From: Xenopus tropicalis
Taxonomy: Eukaryota; Chordata; Amphibia; Anura; Pipidae
Length of the DNA stretch: 64,000 nucleotides
Assembly (NCBI RefSeq): GCF_000004195.4
Contig: NC_030677.2
Coordinates: forward strand, 199,491,743-199,555,742
Direction of reading: 5' to 3'
The position numbers and the translations under genes were made by a program. Of this stretch, positions 47,901 to 58,862 are shown in pieces. The notes under the pieces were generated by a model, which saw nothing but the letters and a program-made list of their open reading frames with translations, was not told the DNA's origin and did no database searches. The stretch's first letter is position 1, and each line of letters opens with the position of its first letter.

Positions 47901-50900
47901 GGGCCCTAAGATGACTGCCACCCAGTACTGACTTTCAGCCTTGTCCCTTGCCTACTTCTCTGGAGTCTCTGAATATTTTCATGATATTATATATTGTAGA
48001 TGAAATTCAAATTGCAAATTTATATTGAGGAACATTATACTTAAATTATTGCAAAATGTTCCCACAGAGTGGTGTTCCCCTGCCAGTTTACTTCTAAGAG
48101 ACCCAGACTCTCTGGGATCCACTCTTGACCTGTTGCCCATTGGTGAGATGTTCCATCAGGTGTCTTTTTATTTCCCTTAAGCATTACACAACTTTTCCAG
48201 TCTTATGTCACCCCTGTCTCAACTTTTTTTGAAGCATGTTGCTGGCAAAACAAATATATGGTTTTCAGAAAAATTAAAACTATTCTTGACAACTGAAGAG
48301 ACATATATGAATGGACAAATATGACTGCAAGGGAGGCCTTCTTGGGTACCATTACCCTTTTGGCTTCAAGTAAAAAATCAGGATAGGTAACTGTTCTTTT
48401 GGTGTAGATTAAATTGATGCTGTTCCCTACTCCTGTGTCCCTGTAAGGCAGTGATCCCCAACCAGTAGCTCGTGAGCAACATGTTGCTCACCAACCCCTT
48501 GGATGTTGCTCCCAGTGGCGTCAAGGTAGGTGCTCATTTTTTGAATACTTGGCTTGGAGGCAAGTTTTGGATGCATAAAACCCAGTGTAAAGCCAAACAG
48601 AGCCTTCTGTAGGCTGCAAGTCCACATAGGGGCTACCAAATAGCCATTCATAGCCCTTATTTGGCACCTCCAGGTACCTTTTTCATGCTTGTGTTGCTCC
48701 CCAACACTTTTTACATTTGAATGTTGCTCACAGGTAAAAAAGGTTGGGGATCCCTGCTGTAAGTTTTATAGGAAGTTTTAGGAAACAATTTCATATGGCG
48801 CATTTAGTAATTTATTTTAGATCGATATGTATAAGCCAGTTGTTCACATTCACTTGGCCTTTGTATCACTCCCTGTAAGATGAGAATCTCTTGCAAGCAA
48901 AGCCTTCAATCCATCCTTATTAAGTTATATTCTGTACTATAGCAAATGTTTATTTTTTTTCTGCATTATGAAAAATGCTGCTTTATTAATAACATATAAT
49001 GATTCTGCAGAAAAAGGGTTGATTCCAGTGGAAAGTGGTGACTGAAATTATTAAAGGTTTTTGGGAAGATAATTAGCAATGATAGCATCATAGTTTGCCT
49101 TTGGGCCCAGTGTTTTGTACTCCCTGGGAATGAGACTCAGGTAATTGTTTTACAGGTGAATTATTTTTTAAATCAGCATTCTGCTTTGTTTTGCTAGAAT
49201 TCAGGATATTGAAATGTTTTGAGCATCTCTCAGTGCTGTCATTCTTTTCCACTGGGACCCAAGACTTCCAATCCATTCTTGTTTATGAAAGTGAATTTAC
49301 AAATCATGCATGCTTTATTTTTTTCTTTAGCTCTTAAACATGACTTATTTTTATTCAAAGCTCACATAAATTCAGAGACTCCGCTTTTTCTCTGTGCTAT
49401 TAGAACATTTAAAAAAATCCAAGTACCTTTAGGTAAGTGCTGTGAAATTAAATGAGGCATTATTCTAAATAAGCCACTCGCTGTGTATGAATTTGCTGCA
49501 TTGGCACAGGGGGTTCAAGTCTTCAAGTGTTTTGTCTGCATATATATTTTATTATTTTTTTAAACAATCTTTCTTTATTAATTTTCAAAAAGAGGGTGGG
49601 GAAGGGTACAGAAAGGAAGGGGAGGTTCATGTATCATATAATCTTTCTCATTTCTTGCATCAGCTCTTTATTTATACATTTCACTTAAATCATTCACTAA
49701 CAATAACCACCTAGCTAATGTGACTGATTAACATTTTATTTTATTTGCTTCTATCTGCATATATATTTAGTATCTAACCATTAGGTTACTGTCACACAAG
49801 GATATTCGATGCCAGCGGTAAATCAATGCTACAACGGGCAAAAAATACCCTGAAAATCACTTTTCCTTGCATTTTCCCACAGTTAAGCAGGATCACTGTG
49901 AGTAATCGGTTTTACATGCAGCGATCCAAAGGTTAAGCAAGGGAAAGGCATTGGGAGGTTTGTCACCCACGGCAGCACAGATTTACCCCGGATAACAAAT
50001 CTTCTCTTTTGCCAGTATCCCGAACGTGCTAGGATAAAAACATACAACTACTTGTAATTAGAAATGAAGCTAAACTAAATGAGGGTAAGCTTCTCTAAAT
50101 AAATGGGTTTTAGAGATCTTTTGAAGGCAGGAAGATTGGAAGAAAGTCAGATCATGGGAATCGGTTCCAGAGAAGGGGGGCAGCCCATCAAAGTCTTAAA
50201 TTCAAGTGTGTGAGTAGGGAATGATAGAGGAGTTGAGGAGCGTAACAAGCGGGTTGGTTGGTATCTAGAGATAAGATCAGAGATGGGGCAGATTGTGTGC
50301 CTACTGCATTAGACTGATGCCCAATGTGGAGGTTTAGTCGTCCAACCGCTCTGAAATGGCTTTCCACTGGCAATAATAGAAGTCGCTGGTGGAAAGCACT
50401 TTAGTAATCCAAAATTGTGCAAAGTTTCCTCTTGCAGGCAATTTCGCACACCTCTGGAAAATTAATCAGCGTGAAGGGCTTTCCACCGGCGACTCCTGTT
50501 GTTGCTGGTGGAAAGCCATTTTGGAGGGGTTGGTCACCTGTGATAACAGATATCTATTGCGGGCAACTGGACCACTCCATGGGTTCTTACCCTTAAAGGA
50601 GAATGCAAGTCAAAATATAAAAAGCATACTGCCCAATAGTCCTCCTATTATTTAGTAAAAACGTCACACTTTTGGCTCACCTAATCAAATGTTTACTCAG
50701 TCACACTTACTTCACATTTTCTAGAACAGGCAGCCATCTCTAAAAAGGTATTCTCCCTTCCTTTCCCTCCTTGCTTCATACTGCACATGTGTTTCATTCC
50801 CTCCCACCCCCCCCTCTGCCAGATTCGCTTCTGATTGGCTGGTGGGCATGTGTAGCTCAGAACAGGAGACAGGATCAAGTTACACACATGCTCAGAGAAT

Positions 50901-51656
50901 AGGAAGGCTGCCGCTGGCACCTACAGGAAGGGGAGAGAGATTTCAGTCACTGTAGGCTTCACACTGCTGTAGGCTGCCAGCACCATATCTCAGAGAAGCA
51001 AGCAGGGATCTGGGAATTTAGATATGCAGTAAGTACTTAAAAAGAATGCCTTTAGACTTACTTTTAATTTATATTAACCTTTCATTGTCCTTTAAAGCCT
51101 GGGTAGGGCACATTAATACAGCATATGGAAGCATGTAGAATGAAAAGTGATGGAATTTTTCTTATTCTACTCCTCATGTAAAGCCGTTAGCATCATAGTG
51201 TTGATTTCAATCCTTGTTATGACTGAGATTAATTTTTTTTAAACAGGACTTGAGCTTGATGCCTCTGAATTACCTCATCAGATGAGCTTCTCGGACTGGC
51301 CCGAAATGAAGAGAATCTTTGCCCAAAAGTTCCGAGAGAAAACACAGGCAGAATGGTGCCGAATATTTGATGGAACCGATGCTTGTGTTACTCCAGTCCT
51401 CAGCTTTAGTGACGTTGCCTTACACCAACACAATGAGGATCGTGGATCTTTTATATGCAACGATGAAGGGGAATTAAGCCCACGGCCTGCTCCTCTTCTC
51501 TCTAGAACACCTGCAGCTCCAAACACCAGCAGGGATCCTTTGGTCGGAGAACACACGCATGAGATACTCGCAGAATATGGCTTCAGCCAAAGGGAAATTT
51601 CTGATCTCCAAACCCGCGGAGCAGTTGCAACAAACAAAGCCAAAGCTCAGTTGTAA
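41711..51656 (+). CDS. amacr: alpha-methylacyl-CoA racemase, five coding exons
   Basis: Spliced CDS 41711-41957, 43001-43144, 43788-43948, 46569-46755, 51247-51656: 1149 nt, 382 residues plus stop, the human AMACR length. The enzyme interconverts (2R)- and (2S)-2-methylacyl-CoA thioesters such as pristanoyl-CoA and bile-acid intermediates, so that peroxisomal beta-oxidation can use them. It belongs to the family III CoA-transferases (CaiB/BaiF fold). Seen directly: N-terminal [26 protein letters not shown] with His122, LLADFAGGG with Asp152, and MAVGPLE with Glu237. These align with His126, Asp156 and Glu241 of the mycobacterial homologue MCR. Ser52 and Leu107, altered in human AMACR deficiency (S52P, L107P), are intact. 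The protein ends KAQL, a variant of the peroxisomal KASL signal of the human enzyme. All introns are GT..AG and no frame is broken. The start matches the mammalian start, two bases after a likely 3' splice site. Confidence 0.97.
41958..43000 (+). other. amacr intron between coding exons 1 and 2
   Basis: 1043 bp, GT..AG. No known repeat recognised in it. A short near-duplicate phrase, atcagggtggagga, occurs at 42592 and again about 20 bases later. Confidence 0.85.
43001..43144 (+). CDS. amacr: amacr coding exon 2 (residues 83-131)
   Basis: Acceptor ttgtgtaacag|gtgtc and donor tcag|gtataa; 144 nt, phase 1 in and phase 1 out. It contains [10 protein letters not shown] with Leu107 and the catalytic-type GHDINY motif (His122, Asp123). 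Confidence 0.95.
43145..43787 (+). other. amacr intron between coding exons 2 and 3
   Basis: 643 bp, GT..AG. No repeat or further feature recognised. Confidence 0.85.
43788..43948 (+). CDS. amacr: amacr coding exon 3 (residues 131-184)
   Basis: Acceptor gctgtttttag|gtttgc and donor tatg|gtaagt; 161 nt, leaving phase 0. It encodes [10 protein letters not shown] with the predicted catalytic Asp152, and the [11 protein letters not shown] strand typical of the family. Confidence 0.95.
44078..44407 (+). mobile_element. 113-bp-unit MITE, complete unexpanded copy (330 bp)
   Basis: acaggtataggacccgttat at the left and ggggtccgatacctgt at the right. One internal unit only. Serves as the reference for the expanded copies. 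In an amacr intron. Confidence 0.9.
44498..44893 (+). repeat. ~82-bp minisatellite, 5 copies
   Basis: Units start ggctattatcc at 44501, 44583, 44665, 44744, 44823 (82, 82, 79, 79). The 3-bp length change is loss of ccc in tatccccccactg. Within amacr intron. Confidence 0.92.
45834..46122 (-). mobile_element. hairpin-array MITE, old reverse copy
   Basis: gaggtggtcatatacgggca start, gggccaaacagt, gatatcacccacc and aaagatctgctcatttggcgac modules. Many substitutions have opened the hairpins. Confidence 0.7.
46569..46755 (+). CDS. amacr: amacr coding exon 4 (residues 185-247)
   Basis: Acceptor attttctttag|gtggaa and donor aaaag|gtaaat; 187 nt, phase 0 in and phase 1 out. It encodes the [19 protein letters not shown] segment and then MAVGPLE with Glu237. 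These are the substrate-channel and CoA-binding parts of the fold. Confidence 0.95.
47478..47700 (+). mobile_element. T2-type MITE, 5' half
   Basis: TTAAAGGAGAAGGAAAGTCA at 47478. Matches the left ~200 bp of 12833-13258 (tattctgcagaaa, taccatacctgagtaaa, agatcacacattc). Right half absent. Confidence 0.85.
48449..48756. mobile_element. hAT-type MITE with 8-bp target duplication (308 bp)
   Basis: Ends CAGTGATCCCCAACC and GGTTGGGGATCCCTG. Flanked by CTGTAAGG (48441-48448) and CTGTAAGT (48757-48764), one mismatch in 8. Confidence 0.88.
50345..50530. repeat. foldback repeat (ggctttccac family)
   Basis: aaatggctttccactggcaa ... ctggtggaaagc and gctttccaccggcgactcc ... gctggtggaaagccatttt form inverted arms. 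No target duplication recognised. Confidence 0.6.
50593..51095 (+). mobile_element. T2-type MITE in the last amacr intron
   Basis: TTAA at 50593-50596 and 51092-51095; ends aaggagaatgcaagtc and acctttcattgtccttt-type are roughly inverted. Its right end is about 150 bp before the acceptor of exon 5. Confidence 0.8.
51247..51656 (+). CDS. amacr: amacr terminal coding exon 5 (residues 247-382)
   Basis: Acceptor ttttttttaaacag|gactt; 410 nt to TAA at 51654-51656. It encodes the C-terminal CoA-transferase part, with [19 protein letters not shown] and the [14 protein letters not shown] helix, and ends TNKAKAQL. The last tripeptide AQL fits a relaxed PTS1 pattern. A 121-codon frame on the opposite strand (51278-51643) is a shadow of this exon. 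Confidence 0.96.
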
Positions 51657-51905
51657 AGAACAGTATCAAGGTTAACAATGCAAGCTGAAATTGTGATATC
51701 AAAAATTACTGATTGCCGACAATCAGCATCTAATTCATTACTGGATTTTGTTCTATAATGTGTCCAAAGACATAAGAGAAGGCTGTGGTGTTTGGTATGC
51801 AAGATTTAAATATTCTGTGTTTTAATGGGATATTGTAACAATAATATTTAATTGCAAAATTAAGATGAACAAAGGAAAGAAAATAAAAGTGAATGAACAA
51901 AGGAA
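51657..51905 (+). other. amacr: amacr 3' untranslated region (putative)
   Basis: Follows the stop codon with no further coding similarity. A canonical polyadenylation signal lies at 51882-51887. Cleavage about 15-25 bases later gives a 3' UTR of roughly 250 nt. The end coordinate is inferred. Confidence 0.6.
51882..51887 (+). promoter_or_regulatory. amacr: AATAAA polyadenylation signal of amacr
   Basis: First AATAAA hexamer after the amacr stop codon, 226 bases downstream. It is the best placed candidate for the transcript end. Confidence 0.6.
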
Positions 51906-52134
51906 TGTTTTTAAAATTAGGCACTTGTTTTTATATATTTATATATCTTATATATTATGCAGGATTATCAAAACATTATAATTAAGCACAAAAAAACACT
52001 CTCGGGACTTATTCAAAGCAAAAAATGGTGTTTTATTCAACATTTCGGCTCAAAACATAATCCGTCTGTCCTGAAGACATCTTAAGTTTTGAGCCGAAAC
52101 GTTAAATAATATAAATGCTACATGGGTATTTTTA
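51906..52134. other. intergenic DNA with a short inverted motif
   Basis: ttcggctcaaaac at 52045 and gttttgagccgaaa at 52086 are inverted, suggesting a small foldback repeat. Nothing else seen. Confidence 0.45.
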
Positions 52135-52326
52135 TTAAAGGAGAAGGAAAGACTAAATCACTTGAGGGTGCAAAATATTAGACACCCGCCAATGATTGTA
52201 ATCACTTACCTTATACCCCAGGCTGGTGCTCCTGTTAGGAGAAAACTGCACCGGCCCGGGGTTAATGCAGGCGAGCAAATCTTCTTTTGGCACACCCCAG
52301 TGATTGTAACTTTCCTTTTCCTTTAA
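52135..52326 (+). mobile_element. T2-type MITE (192 bp)
   Basis: TTAA at 52135-52138 and 52323-52326; aaggagaaggaaagacta opposite taactttccttttccttt. Related to 57376-57782 (ccagtgattgtaact, ggtgctcctgtta). Confidence 0.85.
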
Positions 52327-53369
52327 GCCACAAGCTCTTACTTTGCATTATTTATCCTTATTTGACTGTCCCATTCAATTAATTGCCCTTCTTTAGTCAA
52401 CTCAGTACTGGTGATTTTAGTGGATATATAATATACTGTAGCATTTTTTGTATTTTGGCCTAATGATGAAACCATCATGAAAGCTTGTACCAAATAATAA
52501 AGCTTATCCTAATTTGCTTATTTAAACATATATCCCATCATGGATCATCAGACTGTAGCCCTCAGCATGTTAGAAACTACCAGTGCCTAGCTCTTTATTA
52601 TAAAGGCACAGATAAATCTTTTGCCACTTCAGCACAGTCGTGGGAAGACAGCTGCACTTAACATTTCATTTGGGCAGGCAAAGCAGCCACAGAGGTTCCC
52701 AGCACTGATAAGTGAGTTTATCATTGTAAATGCGACTAGCTATATCAGCCCACAGTGAATTAAAGATGAAGGTCAATGTTTGCAAGACTGGCAGATGAGT
52801 TAAGATAACGATGCTTAGACTAGGGCCCATATGAAACACTTCTGCTGCCTAAACACAGTATGAATGTTCCTTTGGCATCCGTATTTATGTGGGGTATTTT
52901 GCTTGCTGTTTTTACCCAGGAGCTACTGTCATTATTTGCAGCTGGTGTGATGTGAAAACAGACAGTTGCACAGTAAGATACACTTTGTGGCCAAAAGTAT
53001 GTGCATGTCAGCCTGTCCTACATCTTGTTACAAAACAAAGGATATTAACACAAGGTATTTAGTTGGTCCTTTCTTGATTGATGTTTTTACTCTCTGCTCT
53101 TCTGGTAAGACTTTCCAGTAGATGTTGACACTGATGTGCTGGTCAGGCTTGGCTTGTATTGGTGTCCATCTCACAATTGTTCACTTAGATTGAGCTCTGT
53201 GCAGACTAATCAAGTTATTTCACTCCCATCTCAGCAAACCTGTATGGGCCTCACTTTGGGGGCATTATTGTGCTGAAATAGGAAAAACACCTTCCCCAAA
53301 CTGTTGTTTCAAAGTAGGAGGAATGTCAGTAATGTCTTTGCTTGATGTATCGGCAATAGTTGCTTTGGC
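52327..53369. other. intergenic DNA, nothing recognised
   Basis: No supportable feature. Confidence 0.5.
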
Positions 53370-53847
53370 TTAAAGGAACAGTTCAGTGTAAAAATAAAAC
53401 TGGGTAAAATGGATAGACTGAGCAAAATCAAAAATATTTCTAATATAGGTAGTTTGTAAAAATGTAATCTTTAAAGGCTGGAGTGGGCAGATGTCTAACA
53501 TAATAGCCAGAACTCTACTTCCTGCTTTCAGTTCTCTAAATTATTAGCAGTCAGTGACTTGAGGGAGGGCCATATGGGACATAACTGCTAAGTTAGTTTG
53601 CATTTGAATCTGACCTGTGGGCTCACAAACTAACTGAACAGTTATGTCCCATGTGCCCCCCCTAAAGTCACTGACTAACTAAGAGGTTAGAGAGCTGAAA
53701 GCAGGAAGTAGTGTTCTGGCCATTATGTTAGACATTTGCCCACTCCAGCCTTTTTAGATTACATTTTTGCCTAACTAACTATATTGCAAACATTTTTTAT
53801 TTTGCGCAGTCTGTCTTACCCAGTTTTACACTGAACTGTTCCTTTAA
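53370..53847. mobile_element. T2-type MITE with long inverted arms (478 bp)
   Basis: TTAA at each end; aaggaacagttcagtgtaaa opposite ttacactgaactgttccttt. Similarity between arms continues inward for well over 100 bp (actccagcc, gaactctacttcctgctttc), making a large foldback. Confidence 0.9.
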
Positions 53848-55781
53848 AAAAAAAAAAATTCCAACAATTTGAAGGCATGTCTGCATATTTTTGGCCATAG
53901 TCATTTCGATTGTGAAAAAAGACACATCCATGAAGTTCAGTATATAGTTTGTAGTGTTTATTCAGCCCAACCTTAAGGGGCGGATGGGCGGGGCCAAAGC
54001 TGGTCTCTATCCACAACAGATCACTCCCTTTTATATAGAGTCAGTCAAGGGAGGGATTATAGATAGGTATAAATTTACCAGCAGCTGTATCTGGCTAGCT
54101 GGCAATTGGCCGGTTAGGCTGGTCAAATACCAGCTGTGTGGCAACCCTATACACCTCCAGGGCTTCTTGGTCTCTGCACTGAGTACTGGAGACATGGTGC
54201 CTACTTGCCTCTCCCTTTTGAATCTAGCAATGCCTAAAGCAGGCCGCACTAGATTCAATCATCAGTCCACAGGTCTCTGCGTTCCAAAATGGAGCACACT
54301 GGCCTGTGGCTATTTGCACAATGCCCAACACAGTGAGCAAAGTGCAAAAAAAATGACCAATCTGTGAACTTAGTTACAGCCTTTTTTGCAAACCATCTGA
54401 CAACAAAATGAATGAAGGATCTGCTTCAGAGCAAAATATCCCCACTTGAGGCATGAGATTTGTTCCAGTCTGACATAGGATTTATAATGACCTGAATCCT
54501 ATCTCCAAATTTGATTGCTCCAATCCCATGAACAATGCCCTTTGTTGCTTCCCAAAACCTGAGTAAATGTGTCTTGTAATCGCCAGAATTAATACTCTCT
54601 GCTGCTAAACACTTTTCAGATAACTGGAACCTGAACAGATGTAATGCCGATGAACCAAACTGGGGCTCTGGGTATTTACACTGGAATGAATAGACCCAAT
54701 ATAATTAAGCAGGTGGCACAATGCCGTTCTAATGAACCTGCAGACTGTAAGTATAAAATTGCTTCCTTTTCACTCTGAGCTGTTGTAGATGATTGCCAAC
54801 TTTTAGCTTATTTTATCATTATGAAATTGAATTTCACATAATACTAATTGGGTTAAGCATATTTAGATAAAGTATCCCAATTCCCTCAAAGCAATGAAAA
54901 ACAAAGTCTTAATTTATACGCTAAGCACTGTCACATCTTCATCCTCACAACTGTTTTTTTTCATGCCTTTTCTCTTTTCTCTAGCATTGAGACGGGTCTC
55001 CTTGTGTCCTTCTTTACATCAATTTTTCTGAGCCCTTTAATAAATTGCATAGTTATCACAATGTCAGTGCAATGCTTTTTTTTCTCTGCAATTTAGTACA
55101 AAATCGAATGTTCTCTATGCATCTTTTAATTGCCTCTATTGTCAGGCATGTGTGAAGCAACTCTTCCCATATAATACAACTGTTTTGTTTGCTCAGGGTG
55201 GTATAAAAAATGACCCTCGTATTACTTTGTTGCCACGTATGACAAAGCGTCTAAAAATACTGTTTAATCCAAATGAATGTGGATCCATCTTAACTACAGG
55301 AAAATGCTGACTAAGCACTAATGTGGCATTGCCCTAATTTTCTTAAAGAGTTTGTTCTCTTTAGTATGATGTATACAGAGTTATTCTGAGACAGTTTGTA
55401 ATTGGTCTTCATTTTTTATTACTGTTAGTTTTTTTAATTGTTTTACTTTTTGTTCCGCAGCTCTCCATTTTGGAATTTCGGCAGTTATCTGGTTGCTGTG
55501 GTCCAATTTACTCTCTCAGTGGTTTGAGGGAGTTACTGATATATGAATAGTAGAGAATAGAAAGATAAAGAATAAAAAGTAACAATAAAACTGGAGCCTC
55601 ACAGAGCAATAGCTTTTTGGCTGCCGGGGTCAGTGACCCCCATTTGAATGCTGGAAAGAGGCAGAAGAAGAAGAAATAATTCAAAAACTATAAAAAGATA
55701 AAAAATGAAGACCAATTGAAAAGTTGCTTAGAATTGCCCAATATATAACATTAAAAGTTAACTTAAAGGTGAACTACACTT
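53848..55781 (+). other. intergenic DNA; contains dispersed repeat copy B at 54205-54360
   Basis: 54205-54360 shares ccttttgaatctag and aaatggagcacac with 35925-36105. A 137-codon frame at 53954-54367 covers this repeat and is not a gene. 54580-54900 is repeat-free and may be constrained. The rest shows nothing. Confidence 0.45.
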
Positions 55782-56240
55782 TTAAAGGATTAGTAAGTCT
55801 TTTATTTTAAAATCTCCAAAAATTACTCTAAACAACCCCTTTAATAACGTACCTTTCCCCCCACACGCGGATTTATTTTGTTTCTCTATTACAAGCAGCT
55901 GAACTGCAGCTCTTTCACTGACTTCCTTGTCTAGCTTGAATACCTCAAAGAGGTGCCTACAGGGCATGCTCACTGCCTCTGCTCCAATTAAAATTAATCA
56001 GACATGTGCAGTAGGTACCTCTTTGTGCTTGTTATAGTTGGAGAAAGAAAGAGGACTTAGAGAGCAAAAAAGGGTGGAGCTTCATGCTAGACGAGGAAGT
56101 CAGTAAAAGAGCTGCAGTTCAGCTGGCTGCAATAGAGAAACAAAATAAATCTGCATGCAGGGAGAGGGCTATGCTATTCTGGGGGCTGTACAGTGTAATT
56201 TCAGAATTTTTTTTTAAAAAAAGGTTTACTTATTCTTTAA
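55782..56240. mobile_element. T2-type MITE with long inverted arms (459 bp)
   Basis: TTAA at 55782-55785 and 56237-56240; ends aaggattagtaagtctttt and ggtttacttattcttt inverted with decay. Inside, gaactgcagctctttcactg (about 55890) is inverted at about 56110. Confidence 0.8.
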
Positions 56241-57375
56241 AAAATCTGTTACTTAAGTAGAATCTAATGAAAGGTTATGACTCCAACCACCCAATGTTGT
56301 CATAATAAATGAATATCACTAGTCACTATTTTTTTCCAAATCGCTACTCTACAGAAAGAATTCTGAGAGAACCATATTCTTTATCAAGTCTTTATCATCC
56401 ATCTGTTCTGAAATACGACTTCATAGCTGGGAAGCATCAGTGAATAACTACAGTGCTTTACTTTCCAACAAGTAAAGGTGGCAACATGCGTGCCCATTAA
56501 ACTCTTCCTAAATACCCAATCCCTCCCTCCCTGCGCTGGAATTCTTACTTGACAGTTTGACCGATATGAGCAGGTAAAGCTTTCTGCTAACAACTTTCCC
56601 TGTGCCATTGCCCTTGTGGTGATGCTGAATTAATGACTGTTAATATACTATTTAGAACTGGGATTTACCATATCCTAATGTTCAGAACAATAATACTGGG
56701 CATTTCAAAAATGTTATCTTCTGGAAACTAATTGTCTGAATACTTTCTCCACCCATGTGATTTCCATCGCGGAGCAAGAATTTATTTTGAGTGATTGTAG
56801 CACTGGGCATTACCTACCCACTGAGCTGACTGGCGTTCTGTTGCTCAAAGTTGCTCAACACATTCCGGCAAATTGTGAGGGTATTAATTGTAGCAATTAC
56901 AAGACAGGTTTTGGAGTCAGGTCGCTATAAATTATGTCTGGAATTCATTTAGGAAGGTTATTTCAAATTATTTAGTGGCATGATACAGAAAATAGTAAAA
57001 TAAATTAGCTAATAGAGCAAAAGAAAAAATGACTGGTTCATTGGGATTTTTAATTCTAAGTTCTTGATTCTTTCGTTGTCTGGAAAACCTGAGGTCCCAA
57101 GAAAACGGGTCCAATTCCTGTACAGGTTTCAAGCATTCTGGCATTACAGCAGACACTGCGATTATGAAGCCTTCGTCAAAACCTTATACAAATATATTCA
57201 TTTTTTTCTTCATCTTTTTATTAAATTATTAGCGATATTGTTTTTTGTTTTTTTTTTTATCATTTGCCTTATTAGTAATGTTTTTTCAGTAAAAGGCTTT
57301 GTCATACTGGTAGGGAACTTAAGCGAGAATAGAGAGGCGCTCATATTTATGACCTGCCGTTTAGAACAAGCGTCA
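56241..57375. other. intergenic DNA; 56640-57000 repeat-free
   Basis: No exon seen. attaattgtagcaattaca near 56883 is a near-palindromic homeodomain-like word. Confidence 0.35.
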
Positions 57376-57782
57376 TTAAAGGAGAAGGAAAGTCGCAATC
57401 GCTGGGGGTGGGGGTGCAAATAATTAAGCATCAGTGATTGTAAACACTGATACCCCGAGTCGGTGCTCCTGTTAATAGAAAACCACACCTCCTGGAGTTC
57501 TTTTTACTGCGTATCACAGAGCCATTCTCTTCCTGCTTCTTCTTTCTTTGTGTTGCTGTACATGTGCAGTTGGATAAAAAGCCAAAATCTGTCCTTTGCA
57601 CTCTACTTTACATGTGCCTGCCCCAGAGTAGCGAAGAAAGGAGAAGCAGGAAGAAGAGGATCGCTCCATGTGCTCTCTGGAAGGTCCCCTGACTAGTATA
57701 GTTTTCTACTAACAGGAGCACCAGCCTGGGGTATCAGGTAAGTAAATACAATCCCCCCCAGCGATTGTGACTTTCCTTTTAA
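57376..57782. mobile_element. T2-type MITE (407 bp)
   Basis: TTAA at 57376-57379 and 57779-57782; aaggagaaggaaagtcgcaa opposite gattgtgactttccttt. Inverted ggtgctcctgttaatagaaa / tactaacaggagcacc inside. Confidence 0.88.
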
Positions 57783-58483
57783 GAACCAGCATGTACTGGG
57801 CTTGTCTCCCAATTTTCCTGACTTTTGCTCCGTTCATGATGCAGTTAGTGCTTGGATAACACCATAGATCTTATTTGCCTCATGTCAGCAAAGCCCAAGT
57901 GTACAGCATTCTAAAGCTTTAGCCTTCTAAATGTATCCTCATAAAGGAAATGTGATTTCTCCATATGATTTATGTGATTCTTGTACAGTATTGGCAGTTA
58001 CATGAGGTTTATTGACTAAAAGAATAGTTGCCAACATACAGACATTTCTGTGCACAGAAATGTTCCTTTCTTTCTCACTCTCATCTTTTTCTCTTTATTT
58101 AATAACATCTTTAACAGAAGACAATAAAGAAAATACATCAATTGAGGCTGGCACATTTTGGTCCTTCACTGCCGTAGATAAGTGGAAAGCTAACAATGTA
58201 ATATTACAAATGCCGACCTGCCTCCGACACACACCAGCGCTATGAGAAGTGCCAGGCACAGTAGCAGAAACATCAATGCCACTTTTAGCATTGCTATAAA
58301 GTATGTTAATTTTAAGGAGTGATTGAATTACCTCTTGCAAAGCGGCATCAACATGAGCCTGATTAACTGCATTGGGAATGGCCCTGTGCTGCATCTGGGA
58401 ATAATGATAGAGGCCACATTTGCAATCTGGGTGTCCACAGCTGTTTAAATCACTTCAACCATAATGCCTATAAGGAAGGCAAA
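57783..58483. other. intergenic DNA, nothing recognised
   Basis: No supportable feature. Confidence 0.5.
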
Positions 58484-58862
58484 AAAACCCCATCTGAAGC
58501 CTCTCTAATTTGCAGCAGAGGGGAAAAACTTCCTTCCTGACTCCAAGATGACAGTCGGACCAGTCCCTGGATCAACTTGTACTAAGAGCTTTCTCCCATA
58601 ACCCTGTATTCCCTCACTTGTTAAAAAGCCATCCAGCCCCTTCTTAAAGCTATATAATGTATCAGCCAGCACGACTGATTCGGGGAGAGAATTCCACAAC
58701 TTCACAGCTCTCACTGTAAAAAATCCTTTCCAAATATTTAAACGGAACCTCCCTTCTTCTAAACGGAGTGGGTGCCCTCGTGTCTGTTGGAAGGACCTAC
58801 TGGTAAATAAAGCATTAGAGAGGTTATTATATGATCCCCTTATACATTTATACATAGTCCTT
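58484..58862 (-). pseudogene. CR1/L2-type LINE, 3' end of reverse-transcriptase ORF
   Basis: An uninterrupted 116-codon - strand frame reads MYKCIRGSYNNL, RGHPLRLEEGRF, then FTVRAVKLWNSLPESVV and VDPGTGPTVILESGRKF. The KLWNSLP block is the signature of the C-terminal tail of such reverse transcriptases. Only the tail is present (no catalytic YADD region). The 3' part equals the tail inserted at 3925-4137. Same clade as the 16-17 kb remnant. Confidence 0.88.

Larger units (their letters stand above)
46756..51246 (+). other. amacr intron between coding exons 4 and 5
   Basis: 4491 bp, GT..AG. It carries a truncated T2-type MITE, a hAT MITE, a foldback repeat and a complete T2-type MITE (each listed). 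Other parts (47700-48440, 48770-50340) show no recognisable feature. Confidence 0.85.

Noticed and set aside
51278..51643. 121-codon frame on the - strand
   Set aside because: Exactly antisense to amacr exon 5, no homology of its own.
53954..54367. 137-codon frame on the + strand
   Set aside because: Covers a dispersed repeat shared with 35925-36105, has no domain, and no splice or promoter context.
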